The notes: generated by a model from the letters alone, not told the origin. Counted from the first letter of the stretch, positions 53,876-63,497 are shown. The stretch is DNA of 64,000 bases from Hyphomicrobiales bacterium (GCA_027483945.1 JAIXTM010000008.1:34243-98242), one strand, 5' to 3'. A program made the numbers and translations.

Positions 53876-54283
53876 ATGCGCATACTAGTGGTAGAGGATG
53901 AACCCCTGATCGCACTTCTGGCCGGCGAAGCTCTCGAGGAGATCGGCCACGAGGTGGTGGGCCCGTGCGCATCCATGGGAGAGGCACTCGAGGCCGCGGC
54001 CTCGCGCACGCCCGACCTGCTCCTCACCGACATCAACCTCGTCGGGCCCGGCAGCGGGACCGAGCTCGCGCGCCTCCTCAGCCAGCGGCTGGGCGTTCCG
54101 TGCCTGTTCATGAGCGCGCAGCCCCAGGCCGCCCGCAGCAATGCGGACGTCGCCATCGGCGTGCTGCACAAGCCCTATTCGTCAGGGTCGCTGCAGCAGA
54201 GCGTGCGCGCCGCCTGCGAGGTCCTCGGCGGCCGGCGGCCGCTTGTCGTCCCGCGCGAGCTCGAATTGTTCCGCGCCGCCTGA
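53876..54283 (+). CDS. Single-domain response regulator
   Basis: A 135-residue receiver protein. RILVVEDEPLIALLAGEAL, phospho-Asp in LLLTDINLVGPG, Ser in LFMSAQPQ and Lys in VLHKPYSSGSL are in place. Resembles receivers fused or paired with HWE histidine kinases. No partner kinase visible. ATG 53876; a near CtrA site with wrong spacing lies upstream. Confidence 0.9.
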   Translation: MRILVVEDEPLIALLAGEALEEIGHEVVGPCASMGEALEAAASRTPDLLLTDINLVGPGSGTELARLLSQRLGVPCLFMSAQPQAARSNADVAIGVLHKPYSSGSLQQSVRAACEVLGGRRPLVVPRELELFRAA

Positions 54284-54293
54284 CCGGCGCCCG

Positions 54294-54704
54294 CTAGAGG
54301 CCGAGAAACTTCCGGCTGAGCCAGAGGCCCGTCGCCGCGGAGACGCCGGTCAGGGCCGTTCCCCAGGCGAGGTCCACGATCGACAGCGAGACCGGCCAGT
54401 TGCGCAGCGTGGAGAGATTGGTGAGGTCGTAGGTCGCGTAGGCGAAGAAGCCGAAGGCGGCACCCCAGAGCAGGGCCCAGCCGACCGATGCGCCGGAATT
54501 CAGCGCGGGTCCCACGACGAACATCACGATCCCGACGACGAAGACCGCATAGAAGCCGAGCGCGACCGGCCAGATCGGCTGGGCCAGCAGCAGGTCGCCG
54601 AGGCGGGATTTGTAGAAGTCGCGGGCGATGAAGCCCAGCCACAGCATGTCGATGGCCAGGAACACCACGACGGTGGACGCATAGGCGACAAGGTAGCGGG
54701 TCAT
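54294..54704 (-). CDS. DUF2177-family membrane protein
   Basis: A 136-residue protein with four transmembrane helices. IDMLWLGFIARDFYKSRLGDLL and FFAYATYDLTNLSTLRNWP are DUF2177 hallmarks. Function unknown. Convergent with the response regulator gene, 10 bases apart, and divergent from the CAP gene. Confidence 0.9.
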   Translation of the reverse strand: MTRYLVAYASTVVVFLAIDMLWLGFIARDFYKSRLGDLLLAQPIWPVALGFYAVFVVGIVMFVVGPALNSGASVGWALLWGAAFGFFAYATYDLTNLSTLRNWPVSLSIVDLAWGTALTGVSAATGLWLSRKFLGL

Positions 54705-54809
54705 CGGCGGGCTCGCTCACGCTTCGGTCCCGTCAGTGTAGGGCGAAGCCAGGCGGCGGCGAGGGCCGCCTGCCGCAAATCCGCCGCGAGCGGCCCGCAC
54801 ATCGCCGCG

Positions 54810-55394
54810 ATGACCCGCTCCAGACATGCTTCGCGCCTCGTTTCCATCCTCGGCCTTTCGGTCCTGATGACGGTTCCGGCAGCTCCCCTGCTGGCCGCGC
54901 CGGTTCAGCGCGACCGGCCGCCTGCGGTCTCCGGGGACACGCGCGCCGCGGTGACGACCCTGGCATCCCTGCGCAAGGCGCGGGGCCTCGGGCCGGTCCG
55001 GCCCGATCCGTTGCTGGAAGGCGTGGCGAAGCGTCAGGCGGAGGCGATGGCGGCAGCACGAACCCTGTCCCATACCGTCGGCGGCGCCTTCGCGGCCCGG
55101 ATGGAGCGCGCCGGCATCGGCTATGGCACCAGCGCGGAGAACCTCGGATACGGCTATACCGATCTCGCCGACGTCTTCGCCGGCTGGATGGCCTCGGCCG
55201 GCCACCGGGACAACATGCTCCAGCCCTGGGTCACCCGCGCCGGTCTTGCCAAGGCGCGGGGCGCGGACAACCGGCTCTACTGGGCGCTCGTCCTTGCCAG
55301 CGACGACCGGCCGCCAGGCCCGGTCATGGGCGATCCCGGCCCCGTCCGGCGCCTGCCTTCCGAGCGGGTTCGGGCGCGCCCTTCGCGCGATTGA
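54810..55394 (+). CDS. CAP-domain (SCP-like) secreted protein
   Basis: A 194-residue exported protein with signal peptide (about 1-31, ending PLLAAP). The CAP/PR-1 fold shows LASLRKARGLGPVRPDPLL, AENLGYGYTD and AGWMASAGHRDNMLQPWVTRAGL; bacterial members are of unknown action. ATG 54810 starts it; the open frame upstream is unrelated. Next gene follows 147 bases on with its own promoter. Confidence 0.88.
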   Translation: MTRSRHASRLVSILGLSVLMTVPAAPLLAAPVQRDRPPAVSGDTRAAVTTLASLRKARGLGPVRPDPLLEGVAKRQAEAMAAARTLSHTVGGAFAARMERAGIGYGTSAENLGYGYTDLADVFAGWMASAGHRDNMLQPWVTRAGLAKARGADNRLYWALVLASDDRPPGPVMGDPGPVRRLPSERVRARPSRD

Positions 55395-55443
55395 AGACGC
55401 CAGGCCGACGCGCGGCCGGCTCGCCTTTTTCTGCCGCTTCGTT

Positions 55444-55468
55444 CGAACCTTGCCGCCGGGTGGCCGTT
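55444..55468 (+). promoter_or_regulatory. Sigma-EcfG-like promoter, one mismatch
   Basis: CGAAC (55444-55448), 16 bases, CGTT (55465-55468) differ from the GGAAC-N16-CGTT consensus at one base. It lies 73 bases upstream of the PRC-barrel gene, a common member of the stress regulon in Rhizobiales. Confidence 0.45.
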
Positions 55469-55541
55469 GGTCTGAGGAATTCGCGCTCGACGCGGGTCCC
55501 GCCGTCGCGCCCTCGCGGCGGCGGCACAGACACACCGGAGG

Positions 55542-56171
55542 ATGACAATGCTGAAATCCCGCCTCGCCCTTCCCGTGATCGCCGCCGCCATGCTCGCGGT
55601 CCCGGCGCTCGCCCAGACGTCCGCGCCGTCCGGCGCCCCGGCCGGCAATGCCCAGCCGTCCATGAACCAGAACGCGCAGCCTGCTTCGCCGACCGCCGGC
55701 ACGACCGCCAACCGGAACACGAAGGCCAGCATGGACATGAGCGACAAGTGGCGCGCCACGCAGCTCGTGGGCGTCGACATCTACACGTCCAACAACGAGA
55801 AGGTCGGCGAGGTGAACGAGATCCTGCTCGATCGCGACGGCTCGGTGCAGTCCGTGGTCGTGGGGATCGGCGGTTTCCTCGGCGTCGGCGAGAAGAACGT
55901 CGCCGTGACCTATTCCGACGTGAAGTGGATGGACACGCCGCGGGCCAATGCCAGCGCCGCCGCGCCGTCGGGCGCTCCGGCCACCGGTTCGCCGAACGTC
56001 ACCGCGACGACGGGCACGACCGGCACCACCAACAATGCGGCGCCCGCCGGCACCATGAACAACAACAACCGCACGGCCGCGAACAACACGGACAAGCGGA
56101 TGTATCCCGATCACGGCGTGATCTCGATGACCCGCCAGCAGCTCGAGCAGCTGCCCGACGTGAAGTACTGA
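55542..56171 (+). CDS. Secreted PRC-barrel protein
   Basis: A 209-residue exported protein with signal peptide (about 1-25, ending ALAQT). One PRC-barrel (about 70-130): ATQLVGVDIYTSNNEKVGEV and NVAVTYSDVKW. The rest is low-complexity Ala/Thr/Asn/Gly. PRC-barrel proteins of this kind are stress-induced envelope proteins in Rhizobiales. A strong terminator follows. Confidence 0.88.
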   Translation: MTMLKSRLALPVIAAAMLAVPALAQTSAPSGAPAGNAQPSMNQNAQPASPTAGTTANRNTKASMDMSDKWRATQLVGVDIYTSNNEKVGEVNEILLDRDGSVQSVVVGIGGFLGVGEKNVAVTYSDVKWMDTPRANASAAAPSGAPATGSPNVTATTGTTGTTNNAAPAGTMNNNNRTAANNTDKRMYPDHGVISMTRQQLEQLPDVKY

Positions 56172-56197
56172 TCGACCGGATCGACCGGACGACGGGA

Positions 56198-56219
56198 GGG
56201 AGCGCCGCAAGGCGCTCCC
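56198..56219 (+). terminator. Intrinsic terminator after PRC-barrel gene
   Basis: Perfect 9-bp GC stem (56198-56206 with 56211-56219, loop GCAA) 26 bases after the stop, followed by TTCGCGTTT. Confidence 0.75.
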
Positions 56220-56233
56220 TTCGCGTTTCAGGG

Positions 56234-57532
56234 TCAGGCCTCGTCCACCGCCAGCCGGCCCCCGTCGCGCATCGCGATCTCCACCATGCGGTCGGCGACG
56301 GTGCGGTTGCGGCCCGCCTGCTTGGCCGCATAGAGGCGGGCATCGGCGCAGCGCACGAGGCCGCCGAAATCGTTGGCGTTGCCCGGATAGGTCGCGACGC
56401 CGACGCTGGCGGTCGCGTGAGGCTGCCCCGGCACGCGCGTCGCCTGCGCGATCGCCATGCGGATCCTTTCAGCCAGCGCGATGGCATGTTCGTGGTCCAT
56501 GCCCTGGGCCAGCACGGCGAATTCCTCGCCGCCATAGCGGAACGCCTGGTCCGTCGCCCGCAGAGAGCCGCCGATGACCTTGGCCACCTCCCGCAGGATG
56601 GCATCGCCGGTGGCATAGTCCGCGACCTCGTTGATGGCCTTCAGGTGATCCAGATCGACCATGACGAGGCTGAGCGGCTGTCCGACCGCGGCCGCATGCT
56701 CGAACGCGTTCTGCCCGGTCTCCTCGAACCGGGCCCGGTCCTTCAGCCCGGTGAGTTCGTCGAGGCCGGCCTGCTCCAGGAGAGCCTCGTAGCGGTGGCG
56801 GTAGGTCAGGCGCCCGAAGACATCGCCCAGCCGGCGGCCCTGGCCGAAGGGCTGCCTCTCCATGTAATTGAGATAGACGGCGAGCATCGCGCTGTACGTG
56901 ACGGCGGCGAGCATCTTGGCGACCCATCCTCCCACCAGAACCGAAGACGGCGCGCCGGTGAGCCAGGCCAGGACGGCATAGAAGCCGATCTGGTCGAACG
57001 TGAGCGTCAGCGCCAGGGCGCCGAGCGCGCGCGGCAGGATGCGTTCGCCGAACACGCGGCCCAGCTTCTCGTAGATGAGGATCATGGCGATGGCGTCGAC
57101 GAAGAGCAGGGACGTGCCCCACACCATCAGCCAGCCCATCTCGTCGATGAAGCTCACGTCGGGCTGGCGGCCCATGACCGGCACGGTCTCGTGCAGCCTT
57201 AGGACGAGCGTGAGCGCGACGATGAGGAAGTTGCCGAGCAGCAGGCCGTAGATCGGTTGGCGGACGGTTTCCGCATCCTCCTTGACGTAGAGGAGGAGCA
57301 GCATGGCGAGCTTGCCGGAGAACAGGACCGTCGATCCGGGCGAGATCGTGCCGGCGATCACCTCCACGTAGAAGACGCTCGCCAGATAGGTCTCGAGGAA
57401 ATGCATCACCCCGAGCGCGGAGACGAAGACGCCGATGCCGAGGACGCGGCGGGCCCCGAAAAGGGCCGCCATCACCCCGAAATAGACGACCGCCTGAACG
57501 ACGAGCAGGAGAATATCGAACGCCGTCGCCAT
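56234..57532 (-). CDS. Membrane-anchored diguanylate cyclase
   Basis: A 432-residue GGDEF protein. About six to seven transmembrane helices (residues 1-215) form a sensor, then a GGDEF domain (about 258-420) opens with DELTGLKDRARFEE and has the active motif RYGGEEFAVLAQG. The GGEEF form is catalytically competent. No I-site RxxD was evident at the usual position (RATDQAFRYGG), where RATD is a plausible match. Makes c-di-GMP, a ligand for PilZ proteins elsewhere in the window. Confidence 0.9.
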   Translation of the reverse strand: MATAFDILLLVVQAVVYFGVMAALFGARRVLGIGVFVSALGVMHFLETYLASVFYVEVIAGTISPGSTVLFSGKLAMLLLLYVKEDAETVRQPIYGLLLGNFLIVALTLVLRLHETVPVMGRQPDVSFIDEMGWLMVWGTSLLFVDAIAMILIYEKLGRVFGERILPRALGALALTLTFDQIGFYAVLAWLTGAPSSVLVGGWVAKMLAAVTYSAMLAVYLNYMERQPFGQGRRLGDVFGRLTYRHRYEALLEQAGLDELTGLKDRARFEETGQNAFEHAAAVGQPLSLVMVDLDHLKAINEVADYATGDAILREVAKVIGGSLRATDQAFRYGGEEFAVLAQGMDHEHAIALAERIRMAIAQATRVPGQPHATASVGVATYPGNANDFGGLVRCADARLYAAKQAGRNRTVADRMVEIAMRDGGRLAVDEA

Positions 57533-57703
57533 GCCCCTCAGCCGCGCCCCGTAGCCATGCCACCCCGCGAATCCTGCTAGAGACTAGCAGCGAATACAGC
57601 GTTAACGAGCAGCGGTAGCGATTTTCCCGCGCAGGTTGTGATGCCGTAAGGGCATAGAGCGTCACGATTGCGGGGCAGACCCGGCAGCCGGGCCGGGTGG
57701 GGA

Positions 57704-57778
57704 TGGTGCCGGATGAGGGGATTGAACCCCCGACCTTCGGTTTACAAAACCGCTGCTCTACCGCTGAGCTAATCCGGC
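57704..57778 (-). tRNA. tRNA-Thr (anticodon UGU)
   Basis: A 75-base tRNA on the minus strand with acceptor stem GCCGGAT/ATCCGGC, loop TTTGTAA giving anticodon UGU, TTCAATCC T-loop and encoded CCA. Confidence 0.96.
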
Positions 57779-57831
57779 CTTCCAGGCGGGGATTTCGGAC
57801 GGGGCGCGCGAGGTGTCAAGCCCGGCGCCGC

Positions 57832-58523
<692 letters not shown>

Positions 58524-58530
<7 letters not shown>

Positions 58531-59297
58531 AGCGCCGCCTCGTCTCCAAGATAAGCCGCGCGGACCTGCAGATCGTTGCGGACGTGGTCGGGCGCGCCGG
58601 AGGCCACGATCCGCCCGCCGACCAGCACGGAGACCCTGTCGGCCAGGGAGAACACGGCATGCATGTCGTGCTCCACCAGGAGCATGGCGCAGCGCCCCTT
58701 CAGGCCGGCCAGCGTCGCGACAAGGCGCAGGCTCTCCTCGCGGCCGGTGCCCGCCATGGGCTCGTCCAGGAGCAGGACGCGCGGCTGCGGCGCGAGCGCC
58801 ATCGCGAGTTCCAGGCCGCGCCGCTCGCCATGGGACAGCGAGGCGGCCGGGATCGTCGTCCGGGCGCCGAGGCCGACGAGTTCGAGGAATTCGGCAGCCT
58901 CGGCCGCGAGGCGCCGGTCCTCCGCGGGATCGGGGCGGAAGCGGAAGATGGCTCCCGCCGCCGGCCTCAGGGCCATCACGACATTGTCCAGGGCCGAGGC
59001 GTCCGGGATCACCGAGGTGATCTGGAACGTCCGCGCCAGGCCCCTGCGGGCGCGGGCATGGGGCGGCAGGGCCGTGACGTCCTCGCCGCCGAGCACGACC
59101 CGGCCGGCATCGGGGCGCAGCAGGCCGGAGATCTGGTGGATCAGGGTCGTCTTGCCGGCGCCGTTGGGGCCGATCAGGGCGTGGATCTCGCCGGGCCGCA
59201 CGTCCAGCGAGACTGCGTCCGAGACGCGCAGCGAGCCGAAGCTCCGGGTCAGGCCTGCGAGCTCGAGGACCGGCGCGGCCGGGGAGGTGGGCCTCAT
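58524..59297 (-). CDS. livG: Branched-chain amino-acid-type ABC ATPase LivG
   Basis: A 257-residue ATPase: Walker A GPNGAGKTTLIHQISG, signature LSHGERRGLELAMALAP, Walker B LLLDEPMAGTG, H-loop LVEHDMHAVF. The ATG at 59297 overlaps the livM stop by four bases; the longer upstream frame lies inside livM. Pairs with LivF. Confidence 0.93.
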
Positions 59298-60256
59298 CCG
59301 CGCCTCCGGTCCAGCAGGCCGACCAGTCCGCCGCGGCCCGCCAGCACGACGAGGATCAGCAGCGGGCCGAATACAAGCCGCCAGTACGGCGTCAGGTCGG
59401 CCAGGATCTCCTCCAGCGCCAGGAACGCGACGGCACCCAGCAGCGCCCCGTGGAGCGTGCCCATGCCGCCGAGCACGACCATGGCGATGAGCTCGCCGGA
59501 GCGCTGCCAGGCCATGTAGGACGGGCTGACGAATTCGGCCTGGTTGGCGAGGAGGAAGCCGGCCACGCCGCACAGGGTGCCGGAGAGCGTGTAGGCGACG
59601 AGCCTGATCCGGTCGACGTCGTAGCCCATCGCGGCCATGCGCGCCGGGTTCTGGCGGATCGCCGACAGCGCCCGGCCGAACGGGGAGGCGACGAGCGACC
59701 TGCAGGCGAGGAAAGCCGCAAGCAGCAGCGCCAGGACCACATAGTAGAAGGCGGTCTCGCCCTTCAGGAGCGGCATACCCGCGAGCGTGGAGCGCGCGTA
59801 GAGCGTCATGCCGTCGGACCCGCCATAGGCCGACAGGGTGTTGGCGAAGAAATAGATCATCTGGGCGAAGGCCAGGGTGATCATGATGAAGGCGACGCCC
59901 TTGGTGCGGATCGACACATATCCCGTCGCCGCGGCGAAGATCGCGCTGGCAAGCATCGCCACGGGGAGGGCGATCAGCATGTCGCCGCGTCCGCCGTCGA
60001 TGAGCATGCCGGCCGCGTAGCCGCCGATGCCGAGGAACGCGGCGTGGCCGAAGCTCACCATGCCGCCATAGCCGAGGATCAGGTCCAGCGAGATCGCGGC
60101 GATGGCGAAGATCATCACGCGGGCGCCGAGCGACAGGATGTAGCTCTTGGGGCCGAAGCCGGCGGCCAGCGGCAGCAGCGCGAGCGCCGCGAAGATCAGG
60201 AGCGGCACCGCGATCGCCACGGCGCGGCTCGGGGACTGGCGCGACGGACCGGTCAT
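59294..60256 (-). CDS. livM: Branched-chain amino-acid-type permease LivM
   Basis: A 320-residue permease with about nine to ten helices. YGGMVSFGHAAFLGIGGYAAG and GALLGAVAFLALEEIL are family motifs. Overlaps livH by four bases upstream. Confidence 0.92.
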   Translation of the reverse strand: MTGPSRQSPSRAVAIAVPLLIFAALALLPLAAGFGPKSYILSLGARVMIFAIAAISLDLILGYGGMVSFGHAAFLGIGGYAAGMLIDGGRGDMLIALPVAMLASAIFAAATGYVSIRTKGVAFIMITLAFAQMIYFFANTLSAYGGSDGMTLYARSTLAGMPLLKGETAFYYVVLALLLAAFLACRSLVASPFGRALSAIRQNPARMAAMGYDVDRIRLVAYTLSGTLCGVAGFLLANQAEFVSPSYMAWQRSGELIAMVVLGGMGTLHGALLGAVAFLALEEILADLTPYWRLVFGPLLILVVLAGRGGLVGLLDRRRG

Positions 60257-61179
60257 GCCGTGCGGCTCAGCGGGAACAGCCCGGCGGGGCGGACGAACAG
60301 GATCGCGGCCATCAGGATGTAGATGGCCATGGAGGCGATGGCGGGCCCGGCCTGGTTGGCAGCAGACGGGCTCAACGCGAGCTTCAGAAGGTCGGTCGCG
60401 AAGGACCGGCCGAGCGTGTCCACCAGGCCGACGATCAGCGAGGCGATGAAGGCGCCGCGGATCGAGCCGATGCCGCCGATGACGATGACGACGAAGGCAA
60501 GGACGAGGAGATTGTCGCCCATGCCCGACTCGACGGACAGAAGCGGCGCGGCCATGGCACCGGCGAAGGCGGCGAGCATGGCGCCGAGCGCGAAGACCAA
60601 CGAGAACAGCCTTCCGATATCGACGCCGAGCGCGGAGACCATCGGCGCGTCGCTCGCTCCGGCGCGCACGAGCATCCCGGCACGGGTGCGGCTGACCAGG
60701 AGGGCGAGCCCGGCCGCGACGGCGAGGCCCGCCGCGATCAGGACGAGCCGGTAGAACGGATAGACGAGCCCGTCCATGATCCGGACGGAGCCGGACAGGG
60801 CATCCGGTATCGGCAGGGAGAGCGGGGCGGAGCCGAACAGCGCCTTGACCCCGTCATTGAGGATGAGGATCAGGCCGAAGGTGGCGAGCACCTGATCGAG
60901 GTGATCGCGGGCATAAAGGCGCCGGAAGATCGCAAGCTCCAGGAACAGCCCGATGGCGAAGGCGGCGAGGAGCGTGAGCGGAATCGCGGCCGCGAAGCTA
61001 CCGGTCAGCCGCCAGAACAGGACTGCGAGATAGGCGCCCAGCATGTACTGGACGCCGTGCGCCAGGTTCACGAAGTCCATCACGCCGAAGACCAGCGTCA
61101 GGCCGGCGGCGATGAGGAAGAGGAGGATGCCGAGCTGCAGTCCGTTCAGCACCTGCACGACCAGCAGCGTCGTCGACAT
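60253..61179 (-). CDS. livH: Branched-chain amino-acid-type permease LivH
   Basis: A 308-residue permease with about eight to nine helices. The start contains ALQLGILLFLIAAGLTLVFG-like sequence (GLQLGILLFL) and DFVNLAHGVQYMLGAY; VIVIGGIGSIRGAFIAS is typical. First gene of the four; no periplasmic binding-protein gene flanks it. Confidence 0.92.
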   Translation of the reverse strand: MSTTLLVVQVLNGLQLGILLFLIAAGLTLVFGVMDFVNLAHGVQYMLGAYLAVLFWRLTGSFAAAIPLTLLAAFAIGLFLELAIFRRLYARDHLDQVLATFGLILILNDGVKALFGSAPLSLPIPDALSGSVRIMDGLVYPFYRLVLIAAGLAVAAGLALLVSRTRAGMLVRAGASDAPMVSALGVDIGRLFSLVFALGAMLAAFAGAMAAPLLSVESGMGDNLLVLAFVVIVIGGIGSIRGAFIASLIVGLVDTLGRSFATDLLKLALSPSAANQAGPAIASMAIYILMAAILFVRPAGLFPLSRTA

Positions 61180-61283
61180 CGGTTCCGGCTTCGTCCCTGG
61201 ACTGGCGCCGGTCCGGCCGGCATCGCGGCGGCACCCTTGCGGCGGCGCGCCGGCCTGTCAACCGCGGCGCGAGGCGGGAATGG

Positions 61284-61381
61284 AACCGAGCGGCGGTTCG
61301 GACGTTGGGGCAGTACTTCCATGCTTATTCCCTCCCCCATCGAGACCCCTTGATCCCGCCCACACGGCGGGATCATTTTTT
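61284..61381 (+). ncRNA. Small RNA candidate with C-rich segment and terminator
   Basis: No gene is seen in 61180-61466. On the plus strand a hairpin GAACCG/CGGTTC (about 61284-61300) precedes a single-stranded C-rich run CCCTCCCCC (61330-61338) and a strong terminator: 10-bp stem (61351-61360 with 61366-61375) followed by six T. No plus-strand gene lies upstream to need it. Shape and anti-Shine-Dalgarno-like run recall rhizobial trans-acting sRNAs, but I cannot name a family. The 5' end is undefined. Confidence 0.5.
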
Positions 61382-61399
61382 GGGCTCGCGCTTCGCTCC

Positions 61400-61425
61400 G
61401 GAACCCGGACGGCGCGGGGGGCGTT
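61400..61425 (+). promoter_or_regulatory. Sigma-EcfG-type promoter
   Basis: GGAAC (61400-61404), 17 bases, CGTT (61422-61425) exactly match the general-stress consensus. The next start codon is 42 bases downstream. Confidence 0.65.
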
Positions 61426-61466
61426 AACTTTTGAAAGCCCGTATCCCGGGCGCAGGAGATGAGGCC

Positions 61467-61916
61467 ATGTTCAAGCGCATGACGATGGCCGTCGCGGCGG
61501 GCACGCTGCTGACGCTCTCGCCGCTGGCCGTGACGTCCTCGCAGGCCCAGCCGGCCGGCGTCTATGGCGCCCCCGGCCAGGTCGGCACGGGCATCACGTC
61601 CTATGGCGGCTATTATGGAGGACCGCGGAGCTATTACGGCTACCGGGGCTATTACGGACGTCCGTATTACGGGCGGCCCTATTACGGCCCACGCTACTAT
61701 GGCTATGGCTATCGCCGGCCCTATTACAGCTACCGGTACGGCTATCGCCGCTATGACGGCGGCGCGCTGGCCGCGGGCCTGGTCGGCGGCGCCCTTCTGG
61801 GCTCCGTCATCGCCAATGCCCGCCCGGCCTATGCCAACAGGTGCTGGCGCCAGCGCAAGCCCGTGCAGGTCAACGGGCGCTGGGTGCGCCGTCTCGTGAC
61901 GGTGTGCAACCGCTGA
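61467..61916 (+). CDS. Secreted Tyr/Gly-rich repeat protein
   Basis: A 149-residue exported protein, signal peptide about 1-28 (ending SSQAQ). Residues about 45-100 are YYG/RPYYG repeats, then a glycine-zipper-like helix GGALAAGLVGGALLGSVIA and a C-terminal CWRQRKPVQVNGRWVRRLVTVC with two cysteines. This composition is typical of small rhizobial envelope proteins of unknown role. GAGG precedes the ATG. The strong stress promoter upstream is its likely driver. Confidence 0.82.
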   Translation: MFKRMTMAVAAGTLLTLSPLAVTSSQAQPAGVYGAPGQVGTGITSYGGYYGGPRSYYGYRGYYGRPYYGRPYYGPRYYGYGYRRPYYSYRYGYRRYDGGALAAGLVGGALLGSVIANARPAYANRCWRQRKPVQVNGRWVRRLVTVCNR

Positions 61917-61947
61917 TCGCCCCTCGCGCGATGGTTAACAATGTGTA

Positions 61948-61980
61948 AATCTCCCGGGCGCGGCGTCCGGGAGATTTTTT
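61948..61980 (+). terminator. Hairpin that ends one gene and holds the next gene's RBS
   Basis: A 10-bp perfect stem (61948-61957 with 61967-61976, nine-base loop) is followed by a run of six T including the last stem bases. The 3' arm contains GGGAG eight bases before the ATG at 61982, so the same arm is the Shine-Dalgarno site. Either transcription ends here or the RBS is sequestered. Confidence 0.7.
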
Positions 61981-61981
61981 C

Positions 61982-62395
61982 ATGCAACGTGCTTCATGCG
62001 CGGCCCTGGCTGCGTCGGCCCTCGCGGCCGCGATGCTCGCACCGCTGCCGGCCCAGGCGGAGATTCGCGGTGGTTCCGGCGTCCAGACCTTCACCAGCCG
62101 GTTCGGCGCGGTGCCGATCCGGGGGCCGATCCTGGCCTCTGCGCCGCAGACCGTCGTCATCATCGAGCGGCAGATCGAGCGCGTGCCGGTCTGGCCGACC
62201 GAGCCGGTCACGGTCATCGGCATCCGTCCGGCGCCGACGCCCGACCCGGTCATCCATACGATCACGCCGCGGGGCGTCGTGACCCGCCACGTGGGCGGCA
62301 CGGGTCCGCGCATCATCACGCGCGACGGCGACATCATCCGCAGCAACGCGCCCGAGGGCGCGACCGGCGGGCCCCGGATCATCGAGATCCGCTAG
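61982..62395 (+). CDS. Small secreted protein
   Basis: A 137-residue exported protein, signal peptide about 1-26 (ending PAQAE). The mature part is Ile/Val/Pro/Arg-rich (VVIIERQIERVPVWPTEPV, RHVGGTGPRIITRDGDII) with no known domain. Its start codon is just past the hairpin. Converges on rlmB with a three-base gap. Confidence 0.75.
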   Translation: MQRASCAALAASALAAAMLAPLPAQAEIRGGSGVQTFTSRFGAVPIRGPILASAPQTVVIIERQIERVPVWPTEPVTVIGIRPAPTPDPVIHTITPRGVVTRHVGGTGPRIITRDGDIIRSNAPEGATGGPRIIEIR

Positions 62396-62398
62396 GGT

Positions 62399-63211
62399 TC
62401 AGCCCCGGCGCGTCAGCGCGTAGAGCGCGATCGCGGCCGCGTTGGAGACGTTGAGGCTGCGGATCGCGCCGGGCATGTCGAGGCGCGCGACGACGTCGCA
62501 GGTCTCGCGGGTGCGCTGGCGCAGGCCCTTGCCCTCCGCTCCCAGCACGAGGGCGAGCGGACGCTTCAGCGGAACGGAGCCGATCTCGGACGGCCCGTCC
62601 GAATCGAGGCCGATGCGCAGGACGCCCTGGCTGCCGAGCTGCTCCAGCGCATCGCCGAGATTGCGCACGGTGATGAAGGGGACGTGCTCCAGCCCGCCGG
62701 ACGCGGCCTTGGCGAGGACGCCGGTCGCCGCCGGGCTGTGCCGGGCCGTCGTCACGATGGCCGAGGCGCCGAAGGCCGCGGCGCTGCGCACGATGGCGCC
62801 GACATTGTGGGGGTCGGTCACCTGATCCAGCACGATGAGCAGCGCGTCGACGGGCACGGCGTCGAGGCGGGGGCCGGGCAGGGGACCGGCCTCCAGCCAA
62901 AGCCCCTGATGCACGGCATCGGGGGTCAACAGCCGGTCGATGTCGTTCGGGCGCACGATCTGCGGCTCGATCCGGGGCGTCCCGAAGCGCTCGGCGAGAC
63001 GCCGCGCCGCGTTCTCCGTGGCCAGAAGGCGCCGGAGCGGCCGCGCCGGGTTCTCGATCGCCTCGCAGACCGGATGCCAGCCATAAAGCACGACGGCGTC
63101 CTCGGAGGTCGTGCCGGGCTGGAACTCGGCCGCGTCGGCGCGGCGCCCGGGACGCTGTCCGCCAAAGCGGCCTCTCGGCGCCGGCTTGCGGTATGTCCTG
63201 TCCTGGCTCAT
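62399..63211 (-). CDS. rlmB: 23S rRNA Gm2251 2'-O-methyltransferase (TrmH/SpoU family)
   Basis: A 270-residue SPOUT methyltransferase. VVLYGWHPVCEAIENP begins the substrate-binding domain; motif 1 LDQVTDPHNVGAIVRSAAAFGA, motif 2 ALVLGAEGKGLRQ and motif 3 IRSLNVSNAAAIALYA form the SAM knot. Basic N-terminal tail of 35 residues. ATG 63211 is chosen over 63316. Divergent from tRNA-Tyr. Confidence 0.92.
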   Translation of the reverse strand: MSQDRTYRKPAPRGRFGGQRPGRRADAAEFQPGTTSEDAVVLYGWHPVCEAIENPARPLRRLLATENAARRLAERFGTPRIEPQIVRPNDIDRLLTPDAVHQGLWLEAGPLPGPRLDAVPVDALLIVLDQVTDPHNVGAIVRSAAAFGASAIVTTARHSPAATGVLAKAASGGLEHVPFITVRNLGDALEQLGSQGVLRIGLDSDGPSEIGSVPLKRPLALVLGAEGKGLRQRTRETCDVVARLDMPGAIRSLNVSNAAAIALYALTRRG

Positions 63212-63321
63212 GCGGGGTCCTTGGTAGCGCCTTGCGCGGCGGTCTCTCTCGCATGGCGGGCGGGTGGGCGCCAGCGCCTCGCACCCGGTTGCTGCGGGCC
63301 GGACCGCCGCGTCCAAGGCGG

Positions 63322-63350
63322 TTGACAGGGTGGGGGCGTCTCACCATAAG
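63322..63350 (+). promoter_or_regulatory. Promoter of the tRNA-Tyr/Gly-tuf unit
   Basis: TTGACA (63322-63327), 17 bases, CATAAG (63345-63350). About 60 bases upstream of tRNA-Tyr. Confidence 0.6.
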
Positions 63351-63412
63351 GAGCGCCGCGCCGGTCGGCCCTTTAAGACCGGTGCGCCTCGTCGGTCTCG
63401 ACGGACGAACGG

Positions 63413-63497
63413 GGAGGGGTGCCCGAGTGGTTAAAGGGGACGGACTGTAAATCCGTTGGCTTAGCCTACGTTGGTTCGAATCCAACCCCCTCCACCA
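63413..63497 (+). tRNA. tRNA-Tyr (anticodon GUA)
   Basis: 85-base class II tRNA with GGAGGGG/CCCCTCC acceptor stem, CTGTAAA anticodon loop, long variable arm, encoded CCA. Confidence 0.97.
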
